Shown: positions 11,242 to 21,784, counted from the first letter of the stretch. The stretch: 64,000 bases of DNA from Calamus simplicifolius (GCA_900491605.1 UESW01005042.1:179063-243062), one strand, 5' to 3'. Notes: generated by a model from the letters alone, not told the origin. Made by a program: numbers and translations.

Positions 11242-12204
11242 CTAGAAATCGAAACCACCGGCATCGTCGAACCCGGCGTCGTAGCCCGAATCGTAGGCGC
11301 CCGCATCCGAGATCATATCCCCGATCAGAAGCCCGCCGAGGGCCCCACCGGCCAGCCCCGCCCCCAGCCCCAACCCGAACTTATTCTTCTTCTTCGCAGG
11401 CTGCGCCGCCCCGTATCCGTACCCCGCCGGCGGGTACCCGTACCCAGCCTGGTGCGGCGGCGGTGGCGCGTACCCGTTTGGCGGCGGCTGCGCGTACCCG
11501 TACGGAGGCGGCGGCTGCTGGTACCCCGGGTAACCCCCTGGCGGGGGGTATGGCTGCGCCCCGTAGGGCGGGTACCCGGCCGAGCTGCTGCCGACGGCGG
11601 GGTACGCCGTCACGGGCTGGTCGGCCTTCGGCGCCTTTCCCGGTGGCGTGTACGCGGCGACGGGCTCGTTGACCTTGGGCGCCACCCCCGGCGGAGGGTA
11701 GACACCGGCGGGGGGATAGGCGGCGACGGGCTGATCAGACTTGGGGACCCCCACTGGAGGCTGGTAAGCCGCCGGCGGAGCTGCCGCTGGGGCGGCGATC
11801 TTCTCGCCGACCTTGTAGGAGAGGTTGAGGACGCCTTTCGGCTTGCCGGAGGTGCACTTGCGGACCTGGTAGCTGACGAACTTGGGGCCGTCTCCGGAGG
11901 CGGCGTCGAGGAGCTCGGTGAGGGGGATGTGGACCTCGCCAACGTCGCGGTCACCGAGGGAGCGCTCGGCGCGGAGGAGGATGTGGAGGACCTGCCGGCC
12001 GTAGTTGTCGGCGGGAACGTTGAAGCGGAGCGTCGAGTTCCAGGCCGGATTCCGGCCGCCAGTCCTGTCCGGCGGCGTGCGCTGCGACGAGCGGGGATCA
12101 CCGGATAGGGACCCAACCGCGTAGACGTCCATCTTTGAGAACAAATTGACATCCTTGAGGTCCTTGGCCGAGATCAGGGTGACCTCCAGGTTCCTGTACG
12201 CCAT
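11242..12204 (-). CDS. SRC2: SRC2-like C2-domain protein (320 aa)
   Basis: The protein begins MAYRNLEVTLISAKDLKDVN. Its N-terminal C2 domain covers roughly residues 1-130 and includes KMDVYAV, NPAWN, and a VGEVHIPL-ELLD strand. A long Pro/Tyr/Gly/Ala-rich linker follows (about 135-270). A basic KKKNKFG step leads to a Gly/Ala-rich hydrophobic segment near the end (about 278-300) and an Asp/Gly/Tyr tail. This order is diagnostic of the soybean-gene-regulated-by-cold-2 family, in which the C2 domain and C-terminal segment link the protein to membranes; Arabidopsis and pepper homologues act in membrane trafficking and stress or defence signalling. I chose the ATG at 12204 because the frame upstream offers only a TTG. 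The gene is uninterrupted by introns, is GC-rich, and appears functional. Confidence 0.92.
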   Translation of the reverse strand: MAYRNLEVTLISAKDLKDVNLFSKMDVYAVGSLSGDPRSSQRTPPDRTGGRNPAWNSTLRFNVPADNYGRQVLHILLRAERSLGDRDVGEVHIPLTELLDAASGDGPKFVSYQVRKCTSGKPKGVLNLSYKVGEKIAAPAAAPPAAYQPPVGVPKSDQPVAAYPPAGVYPPPGVAPKVNEPVAAYTPPGKAPKADQPVTAYPAVGSSSAGYPPYGAQPYPPPGGYPGYQQPPPPYGYAQPPPNGYAPPPPHQAGYGYPPAGYGYGAAQPAKKKNKFGLGLGAGLAGGALGGLLIGDMISDAGAYDSGYDAGFDDAGGFDF

Positions 12205-12222
12205 GATCGAAGACAATAGTAC

Positions 12223-12298
12223 TCAAAGAATTCGATATCGAAGGCGATCAAGAGTTAGGGTTTCAAAGAATTCAGAGGCGATTGAGAGTTAGGGCTTC
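12223..12298 (-). promoter_or_regulatory. Duplicated 5' leader of the SRC2-like gene with telo-box-like motifs
   Basis: Two imperfect tandem copies of about 38 bp lie just upstream of the start codon. Each contains CAAAGAATTC, GGCGAT and a TTAGGG-type motif. On the gene strand one copy reads AAACCCTAA (12263-12255), the plant telo-box that is common near the transcription starts of growth-related genes. The other copy reads AAGCCCTAA. Confidence 0.6.
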
Positions 12299-12304
12299 AG
12301 AGTC

Positions 12305-12316
12305 CTCAATAAATAG
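12305..12316 (-). promoter_or_regulatory. Probable TATA box of the SRC2-like gene
   Basis: The minus strand reads CTATTTATTG about 100 bases upstream of the start codon, followed by the duplicated leader. Spacing fits a plant core promoter. Assignment is by motif only. Confidence 0.45.
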
Positions 12317-12479
12317 CGAACGCTTCGTCCGGCCTTCGGTCTCCAAAACGCGTGATGTCGGCGAGTTGACCGGAGAGGATGGCGAACGAAATTACTGGAA
12401 AGCCCCTAAAGGTTCATCATGGGCTTGTAGGAAGAAACCACGTAGCCCTAAACATTTGTTTGGACGGCGAGAAACTTGA

Positions 12480-12830
12480 AGAAAAGAAAATTAAAAAAAT
12501 ATGTATTTTTTTTGAACGAAAAAAAAAGTAAAATAAAAATAAAATAAAAAAATATTAAGTTTCACATAAAAGTTTTTTTTTTCAAACCAAAAAGATTTTA
12601 AAAAGAAAACTTAAAAATACTCTTTTATTTTATTTTATTTTATTTTTTATTTCAATATTGATCCTTTTAAAAAAATAATTGATGTATTTTTTAATCACCT
12701 ATAATAAAATATTATTATCATTATAAATTATTAACTTTTATTTTTTTTTATTTTTTTTTTCATTCGTTTAAATAAAAAAAAAGAAATATATTTTTTTTTT
12801 TTCACTTTTTTTTTTTCATCAAATAGAGCA
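12480..12830. other. A/T homopolymer-rich spacer
   Basis: Long runs of A and T with no reading frame that could be a gene. It separates the SRC2 promoter from the GC-richer block at 12840-13270. Confidence 0.6.
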
Positions 12831-12882
12831 TAAATATACGAGAGGTTGGTTCGCGACGTTGACATTAAAATAAAATAGTATT

Positions 12883-13170
12883 CTATACGTCGACCACGAA
12901 CGGCACCCGGACGCATACCCAGAAACAGAGGGGTGGGGTATCCGACGAGTGTGCGTTTGGGACTGGTCTACGTCGACCGGCCGGAAAAGGTGGGAAGGAA
13001 AGGGCCGCATTGCGCCGAAATGAGGTCACCGAGCGGAAGGAAGGCAAGGGCCGTTCGACGTGGACGCGGGAGCGACGCGTGAATTGAGGTAGCGTGAGAT
13101 TACGGCTTAGTGGCGACGAATGGTCGCCCTTAGGTGAGCGGACGGCGTGAGATAAGATTCGAGGAAGCAT
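12883..13170 (-). CDS. Hypothetical short ORF (95 aa), possible first exon
   Basis: The ORF starts at an ATG at 13170 and lies in a GC-rich island amid AT-rich DNA. It is rich in Arg, Ser and Pro. The N-terminus (MLPRILSHAVRSPKG) looks like an organelle-targeting peptide: it has Arg, Ser and hydrophobic residues and few acids. No family is recognised and no downstream exon was found. It may be a transcribed first exon, a leader, or chance. Confidence 0.25.
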   Translation of the reverse strand: MLPRILSHAVRSPKGDHSSPLSRNLTLPQFTRRSRVHVERPLPSFRSVTSFRRNAALSFPPFPAGRRRPVPNAHSSDTPPLCFWVCVRVPFVVDV

Positions 13171-13289
13171 CGCGGTTGAAGAAAAGATGAGAGGGATGGG
13201 GAATCCTCGGTGCGTTTGGGGGAAGCATACTTTAGAAGACACGGTGCTTCTTTTTTCTTCCTCTCTCCAAAAGATATTTATCCCCACTT

Positions 13290-14380
13290 TGAATAATATT
13301 TATTTATTAAATCATCTCATGTGAGATCTCATCAAATGACTATGCTCTTTATATCTAGATACTACGTATATCAAGTGGTGTGCAAAAAAATTGGTTAACT
13401 AATAGTATCGACTTGGACCACGTTACCATTCCTTTTAAATCGATTATTTTTATCCTTCGATCTGGTTTTGATTTGAATTTTTAAAATTTTATATAAATCG
13501 AATTGAATAGTAAGTATGCATAAATTAAAGTGGTTGGACATGTGTGAATAAATGAGTTATATGAAAGCTATGTATTTTTCATTATAAATAATTAGATTAC
13601 CATTTGATTATATAAATTTATTGTAAAAAATCATTTTATAATCCTTTAAAGTAAGTACAAAAGTATTTATAAATCAAATCGAAACTAAACCGAATTTTTC
13701 ATCTACAATTTAATAGAATAAGCAGTATAGTTTTGATTTCAATTTTAAGAAGGTAATTCATATTGTTTGCTTCTAATTATAATTATAAACCGATCCAATC
13801 TAATCCATAAAACCTCTAAGTATATACCAAAAAGTTAAAGTTAAGAAAAGGAGCTACGTATGCATCTAAATGAAGTGCCCAACGATCATAGCGTCGCTGT
13901 TCATATGAGTTCCATTTGGCGATTGAGGGGGAAAAAAAAGTCTTAAGGAAATCACTAAGGATGCATTTAATACATTGAATTAGCAGAAAAATTAAATTTT
14001 TTAAATTTACTTTTTGAACAAAACAAAAATTTATCCTATTAAAAGAAAATTTTCTATCAAAAGTGTTTCTATTTTTATTCGGTTGAACTTTTATTTTTTT
14101 ATTTTTAATATTAATTATTATTATTTTAAATATATAATTATTTTTTAATTTATTATTCTGTTCTTCACTGAATATAAGATAAAATAATTTTTTATTGCTA
14201 CCGTGTTATCCCGATCTACAAAGCATACTTCAATATCGGATTCCAATTCATCATGCTAGATTTTGCGGCACGAATCTCAAATATTATATGTCTGACATGT
14301 TAAATTAGCAGAAGATAAGATAGTATTTAAAATAGGGGATAAGAAGGCTGGATATTTCCTCTATTTTTAAAAGCCATAAC
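13290..14380. other. AT-rich spacer
   Basis: About 1.1 kb of AT-rich DNA, with no gene recognised on either strand. Its right end (about 14300-14385) looks like part of an older copy of the repeat family of the adjoining MITE. Confidence 0.5.
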
Positions 14381-14385
14381 TATAA

Positions 14386-14662
14386 GGTATATTTGATATG
14401 ATGGATAAGGGGGGATATCCCTCCTCAAATGCTATAGCTATATGGGATAGTACTGAAAAAGTTTAACCAGAAGGGATAACCCATGTTTAACCATGGGTTA
14501 TTCCCTGAACTTATTCCCTAAAGAACCCAGGAATAACTAAAGTTATCCCTTGATGGCAGAGTGGTTTATTTTAAAAAGGTGCTTATCTCCTCAGCTATCC
14601 CCTGGATAAATGATATTCTGTACATTTATCCAGGGATAGCCAAAAAGCTATCAAACACAGCC
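14386..14662. mobile_element. Tourist-like MITE with internal palindrome
   Basis: The ends are imperfect inverted repeats: GGTATATTTGATA on the left and GGCTGTGTTTGATA on the right, read inward. They are flanked by direct TAA copies (14383-14385 and 14663-14665). A 3-bp TAA/TTA duplication is typical of PIF/Harbinger-derived Tourist elements. Inside lies a long palindrome whose arms read CTATCCCCTGGATAAATG and its near-complement around a 10-base centre (about 14607-14652). Flanking sequence (14300-14385 and 14666-14940) resembles an older relative, so this copy is probably nested. Confidence 0.65.
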
Positions 14663-14665
14663 TAA

Positions 14666-14940
14666 GGGATAGCTGGAAATAAAATTAACCAAAGAGATAA
14701 TCCATGGTTAACCATGCCATGGGATATCCTCTCAATTTATTTCTAAAAAATATAGGAATAACTGGTTATCCCTCCAAATAAGAGTAAAAAAAAAAAGTTA
14801 TCCTATGAATTTATTTTTTTGTGTTTGATATGATCAATAGGATAGCTAAAAAATATTCTTAAGAATAGTTAAGGAACAAACTCTATTCTATATACATTTA
14901 TTTATAAATAATATTGTTTTTATCAAACATTACCTAAAAG
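14666..14940. repeat. Probable older relative of the adjacent MITE
   Basis: The stretch repeats the same building blocks: GGGATAGCT, a CCATGGTTAACCATG palindrome, and TTTGATATGAT. It ends near TATCAAACATTACC. No clear terminal inverted repeat pair or target duplication is left. Confidence 0.45.
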
Positions 14941-15222
14941 CTAGAAAGTCTGAAGCGTTGGCAAATTTACCAGGTTGTACCGTTGAAGTCCACATGGAAT
15001 GCTGCACGTGGTGTGCAGTGTGTTGTATAATGAGTTAAAAGTCATTATTTATACGTCAGTGATGCGAAACTTATTAGTGGGCTTTTCAGTATGAATTCGT
15101 GCGTAAATGAATCGCGTCCGATCAGGTTATCGCATTGAAGCGATGTGCGAAGACTTTTTGCAGTTTAGGAAGGGGAGAGGATTGTGGGCTTTTGAGTCAC
15201 TTTGCTTCGTGCCGAAATAACT

Positions 15223-15409
15223 TCTGCATGCCGCTAACCTTCATAGTGGTATAGATATTAAATTTAAATATAATATAATCGGCTGTGCTTGGTAATAAAA
15301 TAAACAAGGATTTTGATCTATTTTTAGCATTTCTAAACGTCAGTCTGTACGTAGAAAGAGTAATATTAAATTACCAATCAATTATTGATCATTTTAAAAT
15401 GTTAATTTA
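15223..15409. repeat. Left flank of the duplicated host segment (copy 1)
   Basis: It aligns with 30071-30257: shared text includes CTGCATGCCGCTAAC, TCGGCTGTGCTTGGTAATAA and AATAAACAAGGATTTTG. Copy 1 continues at 19960, on the far side of the LARD, and shows that the LARD inserted into this segment. Confidence 0.8.
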
Positions 15410-16356
15410 TGTTGTTGCTGAAATTCATTTTTCTGACTTGGGAATGGCATATGTCAGGATCCGAAATAGCGTTCTCCTATATGGATGGACTTATAAGGCA
15501 ATCTTTACGCAGGAAGCACGAGGGATGGTTCATGCGAAAGACCATCCGATGCTCAATTCAATGAAAATCTTCAACAATCAGATGAGAGGAGAAGACTCCA
15601 ATAAAAAATCTTCCTTCTTTATATGATTTTTAGGAGCAATGGCCTTTGCTAGAGTTTTTTTTAGTTTTAGATTGCTTTCGAGCATGTACCTAGGGGTCCT
15701 GGGACTTATTTGTACATTGCCATGAAATGAGCCATTACCTAATTTTTCGGGCGCGTTTGGAGAGTTGGCATCCGATAAAGCCAAAATCCTAATGGTTACG
15801 GGGATCGACAGTTGATGAAGCTGATGGGCGCTTTATCGAAAATTTAAAATTTTATTAATCATGGACGGAGTGTTGTATTTAGCTTCCATTTCTGTTTTGG
15901 GAAGCTCATTCCGCGATCCTTGCGATCAAGGATGGTTCATCCTCCGAGATATTCGGCATAGTTTGAAGCAGCAATGACGCTTACGTTGAAGAGATGAGGA
16001 TCGATCCTGGCAAGGTATTAAGATAATTTGGCCATGCCGAGGTTTGGAGATAGCTCGGCCATGCCGAGGTTCGAAGACCGACTATGGTATCGGCGTCGAT
16101 ATCGACGATGACATCGGTACTAACTCTGGAGTTGGTGAAGAGACTAACTCTGGCATGGTGCCGAGATTGACTCTAACATCGTACCGAGACCGACTCTAGT
16201 ATCGACACAAGACCGACTTTTGCCCCCTATTGGATCGTAGTTCAGTCAGTTCAAACGTGGCTTGATCAGCCAAATTGGAAATAACTCGAACTTTGTTAAC
16301 TCGACCTTTGTCGTCTGGAACGTTTATTGATGCGGTAACAATTTTTTCCCGCATCA
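15410..16356 (-). repeat. 3' LTR of the LARD
   Basis: It aligns over its length with 18949-19959, from TGTTGCTGAAAT to the GCATCA end. It carries a decayed TATA-like TATAAAG on the minus strand near 15620 and two hairpin-unit remnants near 16030-16070. The right copy carries about six such units, which accounts for part of the length difference. Confidence 0.85.
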
Positions 16357-16375
16357 CATGCCCCCTAGGTTCGGG
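16357..16375 (-). promoter_or_regulatory. Polypurine tract region of the LARD
   Basis: On the minus strand CCTAGGGGGCATG stands immediately before the LTR start TGATGCGGG. The flanking text GGTTCGGGCATAGGGA is shared with the same position of element B (about 36373-36388). Confidence 0.65.
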
Positions 16376-16739
16376 CATAGGGAATAGAGTCTTCATATGG
16401 CTTCGGCTGACCGATCAATGAGCTCTGTTCCCAAAATGATATTCTAAATGAACGAAGTTTTCGTTTTCGATGGTACATTATTTTTGCTGAATGTTTGTTG
16501 CTTTAGCTAATTAGGTATCGCGACAAATAGATTCTCTATGGCCTGCCGAGGTAAAAGATAGGTTCGGGCATGCCGAAGTTAGGTTTCTCGGGGCTGACCG
16601 AAGCATAGTGAATACTCGGACTCACTGAGTTATAAAATAATCCGATCAGCTATGCCGAAGTTCGAAAGAATAAATGCTTAGCTATGTTAAGTTTTGGATA
16701 ACTCCGACTGGTCTCGCCGAAGTTCGGAGAAAATTTTTT

Positions 16740-17985
16740 ACTTGGCTCAGCCAAGGTATGAAGAATACTTTACTTGGCCCAGCCGAGGTTCGAAGAATGT
16801 TGCTCGGCCCTACTAAGTACGAAAAAAATTTTACTTAGCTCAGCCAAGGTTCGGAAAAAGTTGCTCGGCCCTGCCGAGGTATGGAAAAATTTTTACTTGA
16901 CCCTGCCAAGGTTCAGAGAATGTTGCTTAGCCCTGCTGAGGTACGGAGAAATTTTTACTTGGCCCTACCAAGGTTTGGAGAATGTTGCTCGGCCCTACCG
17001 AGGTATGAAAAAAAAAAATTTACTTGGCCCTGCCAAGGTTCAGAGAAAGTTGCTCGGCCTACCAAGGTACAGAGAATTTTTACTTAGTCCTACCAAAGTT
17101 CGGAGAATGTTGCTCGGCCCTGCCGAGGTATAGAGAAATTTTTACTTGTCCTACCAAGGTTCGAAGAAAGTTGCTCGGCCCTGCCGAGGTACGAAGAAAA
17201 TTTTACTTGGTCCTACTAAGGTACAGAGAAAGTTGCTCGGCTTTGTTAAGGTACGAAGAAATTTTTATTTTGCCCTGCCAAGGTTTGGAGAATGTTGCTT
17301 GGCCCTGCCAAGGTACAGAAAATTTTTTTTTACTTGGCCCTGTCATGGTTTGGACAAAGTTGCTCGGCCCAGCCAAGGTACAGAGAAATTTTTACTTGGC
17401 CCTGCCAAGGTTCGGAGAAAGTTGCTCGGCCCAGCCGAGGTACAGAGAAAATTTTGCTTGGCCCTGCTAAGGTTCGAAGAATGTTGCTCGACCCTACCGA
17501 GGTACAAAAAAATTTTACTTGGCCCAGCCAAGGTTCGGAGAAAGTTGCTCGGTCCTGCTAAGGTACGGAAACAATTTTAATTGGCCCTACCAAGGTACTG
17601 AGAAAGTTGTTCATCCTTGCCGAGGTACGAAGAAATTTTTACTTGGCCCTGCTAAGGTTCAAAGAATGTTGCTCGGCCCTGCCAAAGTACGAAGAAATTT
17701 TTTTACTTGACCCTGCCAAGGTTCGAAGAATGTTGCTCGGTCCTACCAAGGTATGGAGAAATTTTTTACTTGGCCTGCTAAGGTTCGGAGAAAGTTGCTT
17801 AGCCTTGCTGAGGTACAGAGAAATTTTTTACTTGACCCTGCCAATGTTCGGAAAATATTGCTCGGCCCTGCCGAGATACGAAGAAATTTTTACTTGGCCC
17901 TGCCAAGGTTCGAAGAAAGTTGCTCGACTCTGCCGATGTATGAAGAAAATTTTACTTGGCCCTACCAAGGTACGAAGAAAGGGAC
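16740..17985 (+). repeat. Degenerate tandem hairpin array of the LARD (about 40 hairpin sites)
   Basis: Alternating modules are built around CTTGGC-CCT-GCCAAG and CTCGGC-CCT-GCCGAG, each followed by GTTCGGAGAA or GTACGAAGAA. The same module makes up the arrays of element B (41745-42115 and 43395-44185), although the LTRs of the two elements are unrelated at the ends. Many stems here carry one mismatch, as expected for an older array. The long open frames across the array are a product of the repeat, not genes. Confidence 0.9.
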
Positions 17986-17999
17986 CCATAGTTCAAAGA

Positions 18000-18948
18000 T
18001 TGGGCAAGACCTACCTTTCATCCATAACTCAAGAAAGATTATTATTCAATAAGAAATATTTGAATCAAAGAGTGAAGTTTTATTACAATGAGCAAAATGG
18101 CTCGGTACAGGCATACTTCACTAGTAATATATTGAGATTTAATCTAGTTCCATGTCTTTAGAGTATTGTATCCCTTGAAGGTCTTCATTGCTCAGAAGTG
18201 ATCCGAGTTTCATATCCTGGAGACACCGTATCTCTTTGATGTCCACATTTGAAAAGGTGAGCCCCTCGCACCAGATCCTTTCAAATCGGTTCTCCTCTTT
18301 TCTTGGCCGTACTTGATAGGATCTAGTGTGGACAATCATTTTAACAGCGCTAACTGTCAGTAGGTTTGGCACGGGTAGTTGTCGTTGCAGACCATCATCT
18401 TGAGCAGTAGGAGAAACGGAACGGGAGGATCATAGCCATTGTGTTGAGTCATGATGAAAGAATACTGGAGATAAGGAGTGAGCCCGACGGGATTGGGCAA
18501 GCTCCTATCTCCTTCCCTCCATAGTGTTGGTTCAACTTCTTTATGGCTGGGCTGTCGCGGGAGGCTGATGGCTTTCAGTGGATTGGACGGAGGGACCACT
18601 GGTAGGACCAAGGTGACTGTTCCACCAAGAAGCTACTGAGTGGGTGCAGCAAAAAAAGGGCCCCAGAAGCCCCTACATCAGCTAGAAGAGGAACATCACT
18701 TATTGAACCAGCATAGCAAACTGGACCTGGGTGACCAAAGCTTCTAGCGATGGAGGAACCTCGATCGATGATGGCTACGAGGGCATTGTGTTGTTTGTGG
18801 GATTAGGCCTTTGAAAGGTAGCCTGATCAGGAGCATTTGTGGTTGCTTTCTTACGATTGGCTATTGAGGAATCGTCGTTCTTGTCAGGATCCTTGTCTCA
18901 TTGATTACAATTTTAATGGGATTTGAGACCTTTCCTCTAGCACCAATC
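18000..18948 (-). pseudogene. Gag-like and untranslated remnant of the LARD
   Basis: Reading inward from the 5' LTR on the minus strand, the sequence after the primer site resembles the opening of a retrotransposon gag frame (Asn/Asp/Lys-rich, then Pro/Thr-rich near 18890-18780). It is broken by several stops. No capsid core or zinc knuckle was found, nor any pol motif. The segment 18357-18611 has an open frame with no recognisable family. Confidence 0.4.
18929..18948 (-). promoter_or_regulatory. Primer-binding-site candidate of the LARD
   Basis: Directly after the 5' LTR end (CAGCAACA on the minus strand) the strand reads GATTGGTGCTAGAGGAAAGG. The position and the TGG start fit a tRNA primer site of a plant gypsy element. 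The matching tRNA was not determined. Confidence 0.5.
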
Positions 18949-19959
18949 TGTTGCTGCTGAAATCCGTTCTTTGGCTTGGGGTGGCGCACATCGAATCCAG
19001 ATAGCGCTCTCCCATTTGGATGGACATGCAAGGCAGTCTTTATGCAGGAAGTATTGGGGGTGGTCCCTGCGAAAAACCCTTCGATGCCCAAGTCAGTGAA
19101 AATCTTCAGCAATCAGATAAGAAGAGAAGGCTTCAGCAGAAGGATCATTCTCCTTTAGATGATTTTTCAAGAGCAATGGCCTTTGCTAGAGTCTTTTTTG
19201 GTTTTAGATTGCCTTCGAGCACATACTTGAGGGGTCATGGGACTTGGTATTTGTACACTGTCGAGGAGGTGAGCCATTACCTGATTTTTTGGGCACGTTT
19301 TAGAGAGTTGGCATCCGATAAGGCCGGAATCCCAATGGTTACAGGTATCGACAGTTGATGAAGCTGATGGGCGCTTTATCGAGAATTTGAAATTCCGTTG
19401 ATTATGAACGGAGTGTATTTGGCTCCCGTTTCTATTTTGGGAAACTCATTCCGCGATCTTTGCGATTAGGGTGGTTCATCCTATGAGATAACCGATGTGG
19501 TTTAAGCAGCAATGACGCTTACGTTGAAGAGATGAAGATCGATCCTAGCGAGGTACTGAGATAGCTCGACCTTGCTGAGGTTTAAAGATAGCTCGACCCT
19601 TCTGAGGTACTGAGATAACTCGGCCCTGCCGAGGTTCGGAGATAGCTCGGCCCTTCCGAGGTACTGAGATAACTTGGTCCTATCGAGGTTCAAAGATCGA
19701 CTTTGGTGTCGGCGTTGAGACCGATGATGGCATCAATACTAACTCTGGAGTCGATGAAGAGACTGAGTCTGGTATGGTACCAGACCGAAGACCGATTCTA
19801 GCGTCGGCACTAAGACCGACTCTTGTTGTCTGTTGGATCGTAGTTCAGTTAGTTCAAACGTGGCTTAATTAGCCAAATCGAAAATAACTCGACCTTTGTT
19901 AACTTGACCTTTGTCGTTGGGCATGTTTATTGATGTGGTGATAATTTTTTCCTGCATCA
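18949..19959 (-). repeat. 5' LTR of the LARD
   Basis: This is the partner of 15410-16356, with many substitutions between them, indicating an old insertion. It contains the conserved motif CTGACTTGGGCATCGAAGGG (19096-19077, minus strand) and about six hairpin-type units at 19560-19690. Confidence 0.85.
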
Positions 19960-20573
19960 AATTAAAATAAATCAAAGGATTACCATTTTAACTGTTGTTT
20001 GATAATATATAAATTGATAAGTTGCTTGAGGTTTAACTCATATCAACTTTCATTAGAAGCTTGTTTATGAACTTTATAGTTAATTAATTAAAAAATTAAT
20101 CTAAAGAGTGGATATGAAGTTTAAAACACTAATCTAGCCAAAATCAAGGGGTTGACCATGAAAAATAAACTCAGTAAACTATTGAAATTGGATTGAGTCT
20201 TCAATGTAGACAAAACATTATTGGATCGGTTTCAATTAAAGGCTTAATTATATCTAAATCATGATGGAAAGCGTACCTAGGAGATACAATATAAATTTGT
20301 TCAGTTTCACGTAATGCATGGTTGGCTTCTGAATTATCTTTATTATATTTGAGTAAGGCACTGTAACACCAAACAATAAGAAGAGATAATTAGCAAGTCT
20401 TTAATTTCTAAAATTTAAGGATCATCTTAGATTTGAATCCTTTAAGTGTGTTGCATGTTTTGGTGCCCTAAACTAAATGTTCCATGCTTTATATCTCTGA
20501 TTGCCAGTTTTTTCCATCCTATTCACGACACTACATCCTTTTCAACATCATAAACAACCCACTCACCATCATC
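19960..20573. repeat. Right flank of the duplicated host segment (copy 1)
   Basis: It aligns with 30250-31373 once the hAT-like MITE of copy 2 is removed. Shared text includes GATAATATATAAATTGATAAG and CTAGCCAAAATCAAGG. Here the TTTATTAT site is empty, whereas copy 2 holds the MITE. Confidence 0.8.
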
Positions 20574-21500
20574 TACAATGCCCTCATCATGGCCTGTTCA
20601 TCTACCTATATCATTATTGCAAGAGATCTACTATGGCACTTCTGAATTTCAATTAAATTTCACTAAAATTAAAATCAAAATTATTCATTCTTTTTGTCCA
20701 TTTGTTTTACATAAAAATCCAAATCGAAATCAAAAGCTTGAATAGATTCTACTAAAAGTAGTCAAAATATCAATACAGAGCTTGACTCATCTTTGTTGGT
20801 AGTGTTGGTCGGATGAGAAGAGAAAGAGGGGTATTAAATTATAAGAGAGTGTATTGAATTTCAAATCTCCCTGTACATGTTTTGAATTTAAAATAAATTA
20901 AATTTTAATCCCCTCAAACTAAAAGCTTAGAATCAGAATGATTCCGAACCCAATTTTTATCATTCTACCAAACTAAACAAACCTTACATGTCTTAAAAGC
21001 TTGTTTTTAAAATTTATTAATTTATATTATATATTCTAGCATCTCTTTTATTATCTATCAATTTTTTTAAAACTATTTCTTATTTATATATTATTATTAT
21101 ACAAATATGTTGATTTTTCAAAAGGAAGGAGCATGTAGAGCTACTTATGTTGATTTCTTCAAAAATCCTAAAGATTAGAAAGCAATAAAAATTTAAAAAA
21201 AAAGAAAAAGATAAAATGTCATTAATGTGCAGGTAATAGTTTCATACAAAGCTAGATTGCTGCCAACTTGCTATATATGAAGGTTGCAATTCAATAAGAT
21301 TCAAATAAGTGCTTATTTACTCAATGTATAAGATTTATGAAATCGGCATTTCGATAGAAATAAGAAAGAATTCGGAGGTACCACCGACTTATAATTTCAA
21401 GTTCGAATGAGGGTTTTATGTAATTTTATAATGTATTTCCATAAGTTGACAAAAGTTGTAACACGGGAACTTAATTAGTAATTTTCGCTTCAATGAAGGA
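20574..21500. other. AT-rich intergenic stretch
   Basis: No gene recognised. It leads up to the GC-rich start region of the next gene (21500-21655). Confidence 0.5.
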
Positions 21501-21655
21501 GCGCGAAGTGATTTTACCATTCGCTTGGTTCTGTTCCTCCGCTCCGTCGCCCGGCGGCAGGGCGGCGGTGGTTCCAAACCCACCGCCGGATCGGTCGAGG
21601 GGGTGACGGGCGGCGATTCGCATTCTCTTCTCTTGGACTTCATCCTCTGGAATCC

Positions 21656-21744
21656 ATGGCGTCCTCCGCTGTTACCCCCCAAATCGGGGTAGCTTTCTTC
21701 GGTTCATCGCCGCCGAGAGATGGGAAGCATCTCGAGGTCCTGAG
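21656..21744 (+). CDS. Possible first exon of an unidentified protein
   Basis: An ATG follows a GC-rich leader and opens a frame of 29 full codons beginning MASSAVTPQIGVAFFGSS. It stops at a plausible donor (CTGAG then GTATTT) at 21745. Codon use and the GC step resemble a plant first exon. I recognise no family and could not identify exon 2 beyond the Copia insertion that begins 45 bases downstream. Confidence 0.4.
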
Positions 21745-21784
21745 GTATTTTAATCCATTCCCTGGTACTGTAATCTCTTCTGAC

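Larger units (their letters stand above)
15410..19959 (-). mobile_element. Non-autonomous LARD-like LTR retrotransposon (gypsy/Tat type)
   Basis: Two direct LTRs of about 1 kb flank a 2.6-kb interior lacking reverse transcriptase and integrase. On the minus strand the order is: 5' LTR (19959-18949), a primer-binding-like sequence, a short gag-like remnant, a hairpin-repeat array, a purine tract, and the 3' LTR (16356-15410). The conserved CTGACTTGGGCATCG motif lies at 19096-19077 in the right LTR. The related segment at 30071-31373 has no insertion at this point, proving the boundaries to within a few bases. Direct AATTA-like copies flank the element imperfectly. Mobilisation would need proteins from an autonomous relative. 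Confidence 0.82.

Noticed and set aside
11452..12152. Long frames antisense to or overlapping the SRC2-like gene (218 aa plus, 180 aa minus)
   Set aside because: Shadows of a GC-rich coding region. The C2 domain and tail lie in the 11242-12204 frame only.
16774..18161. Several open frames of 100-184 codons across the LARD array
   Set aside because: Same cause as above: products of the tandem hairpin module.
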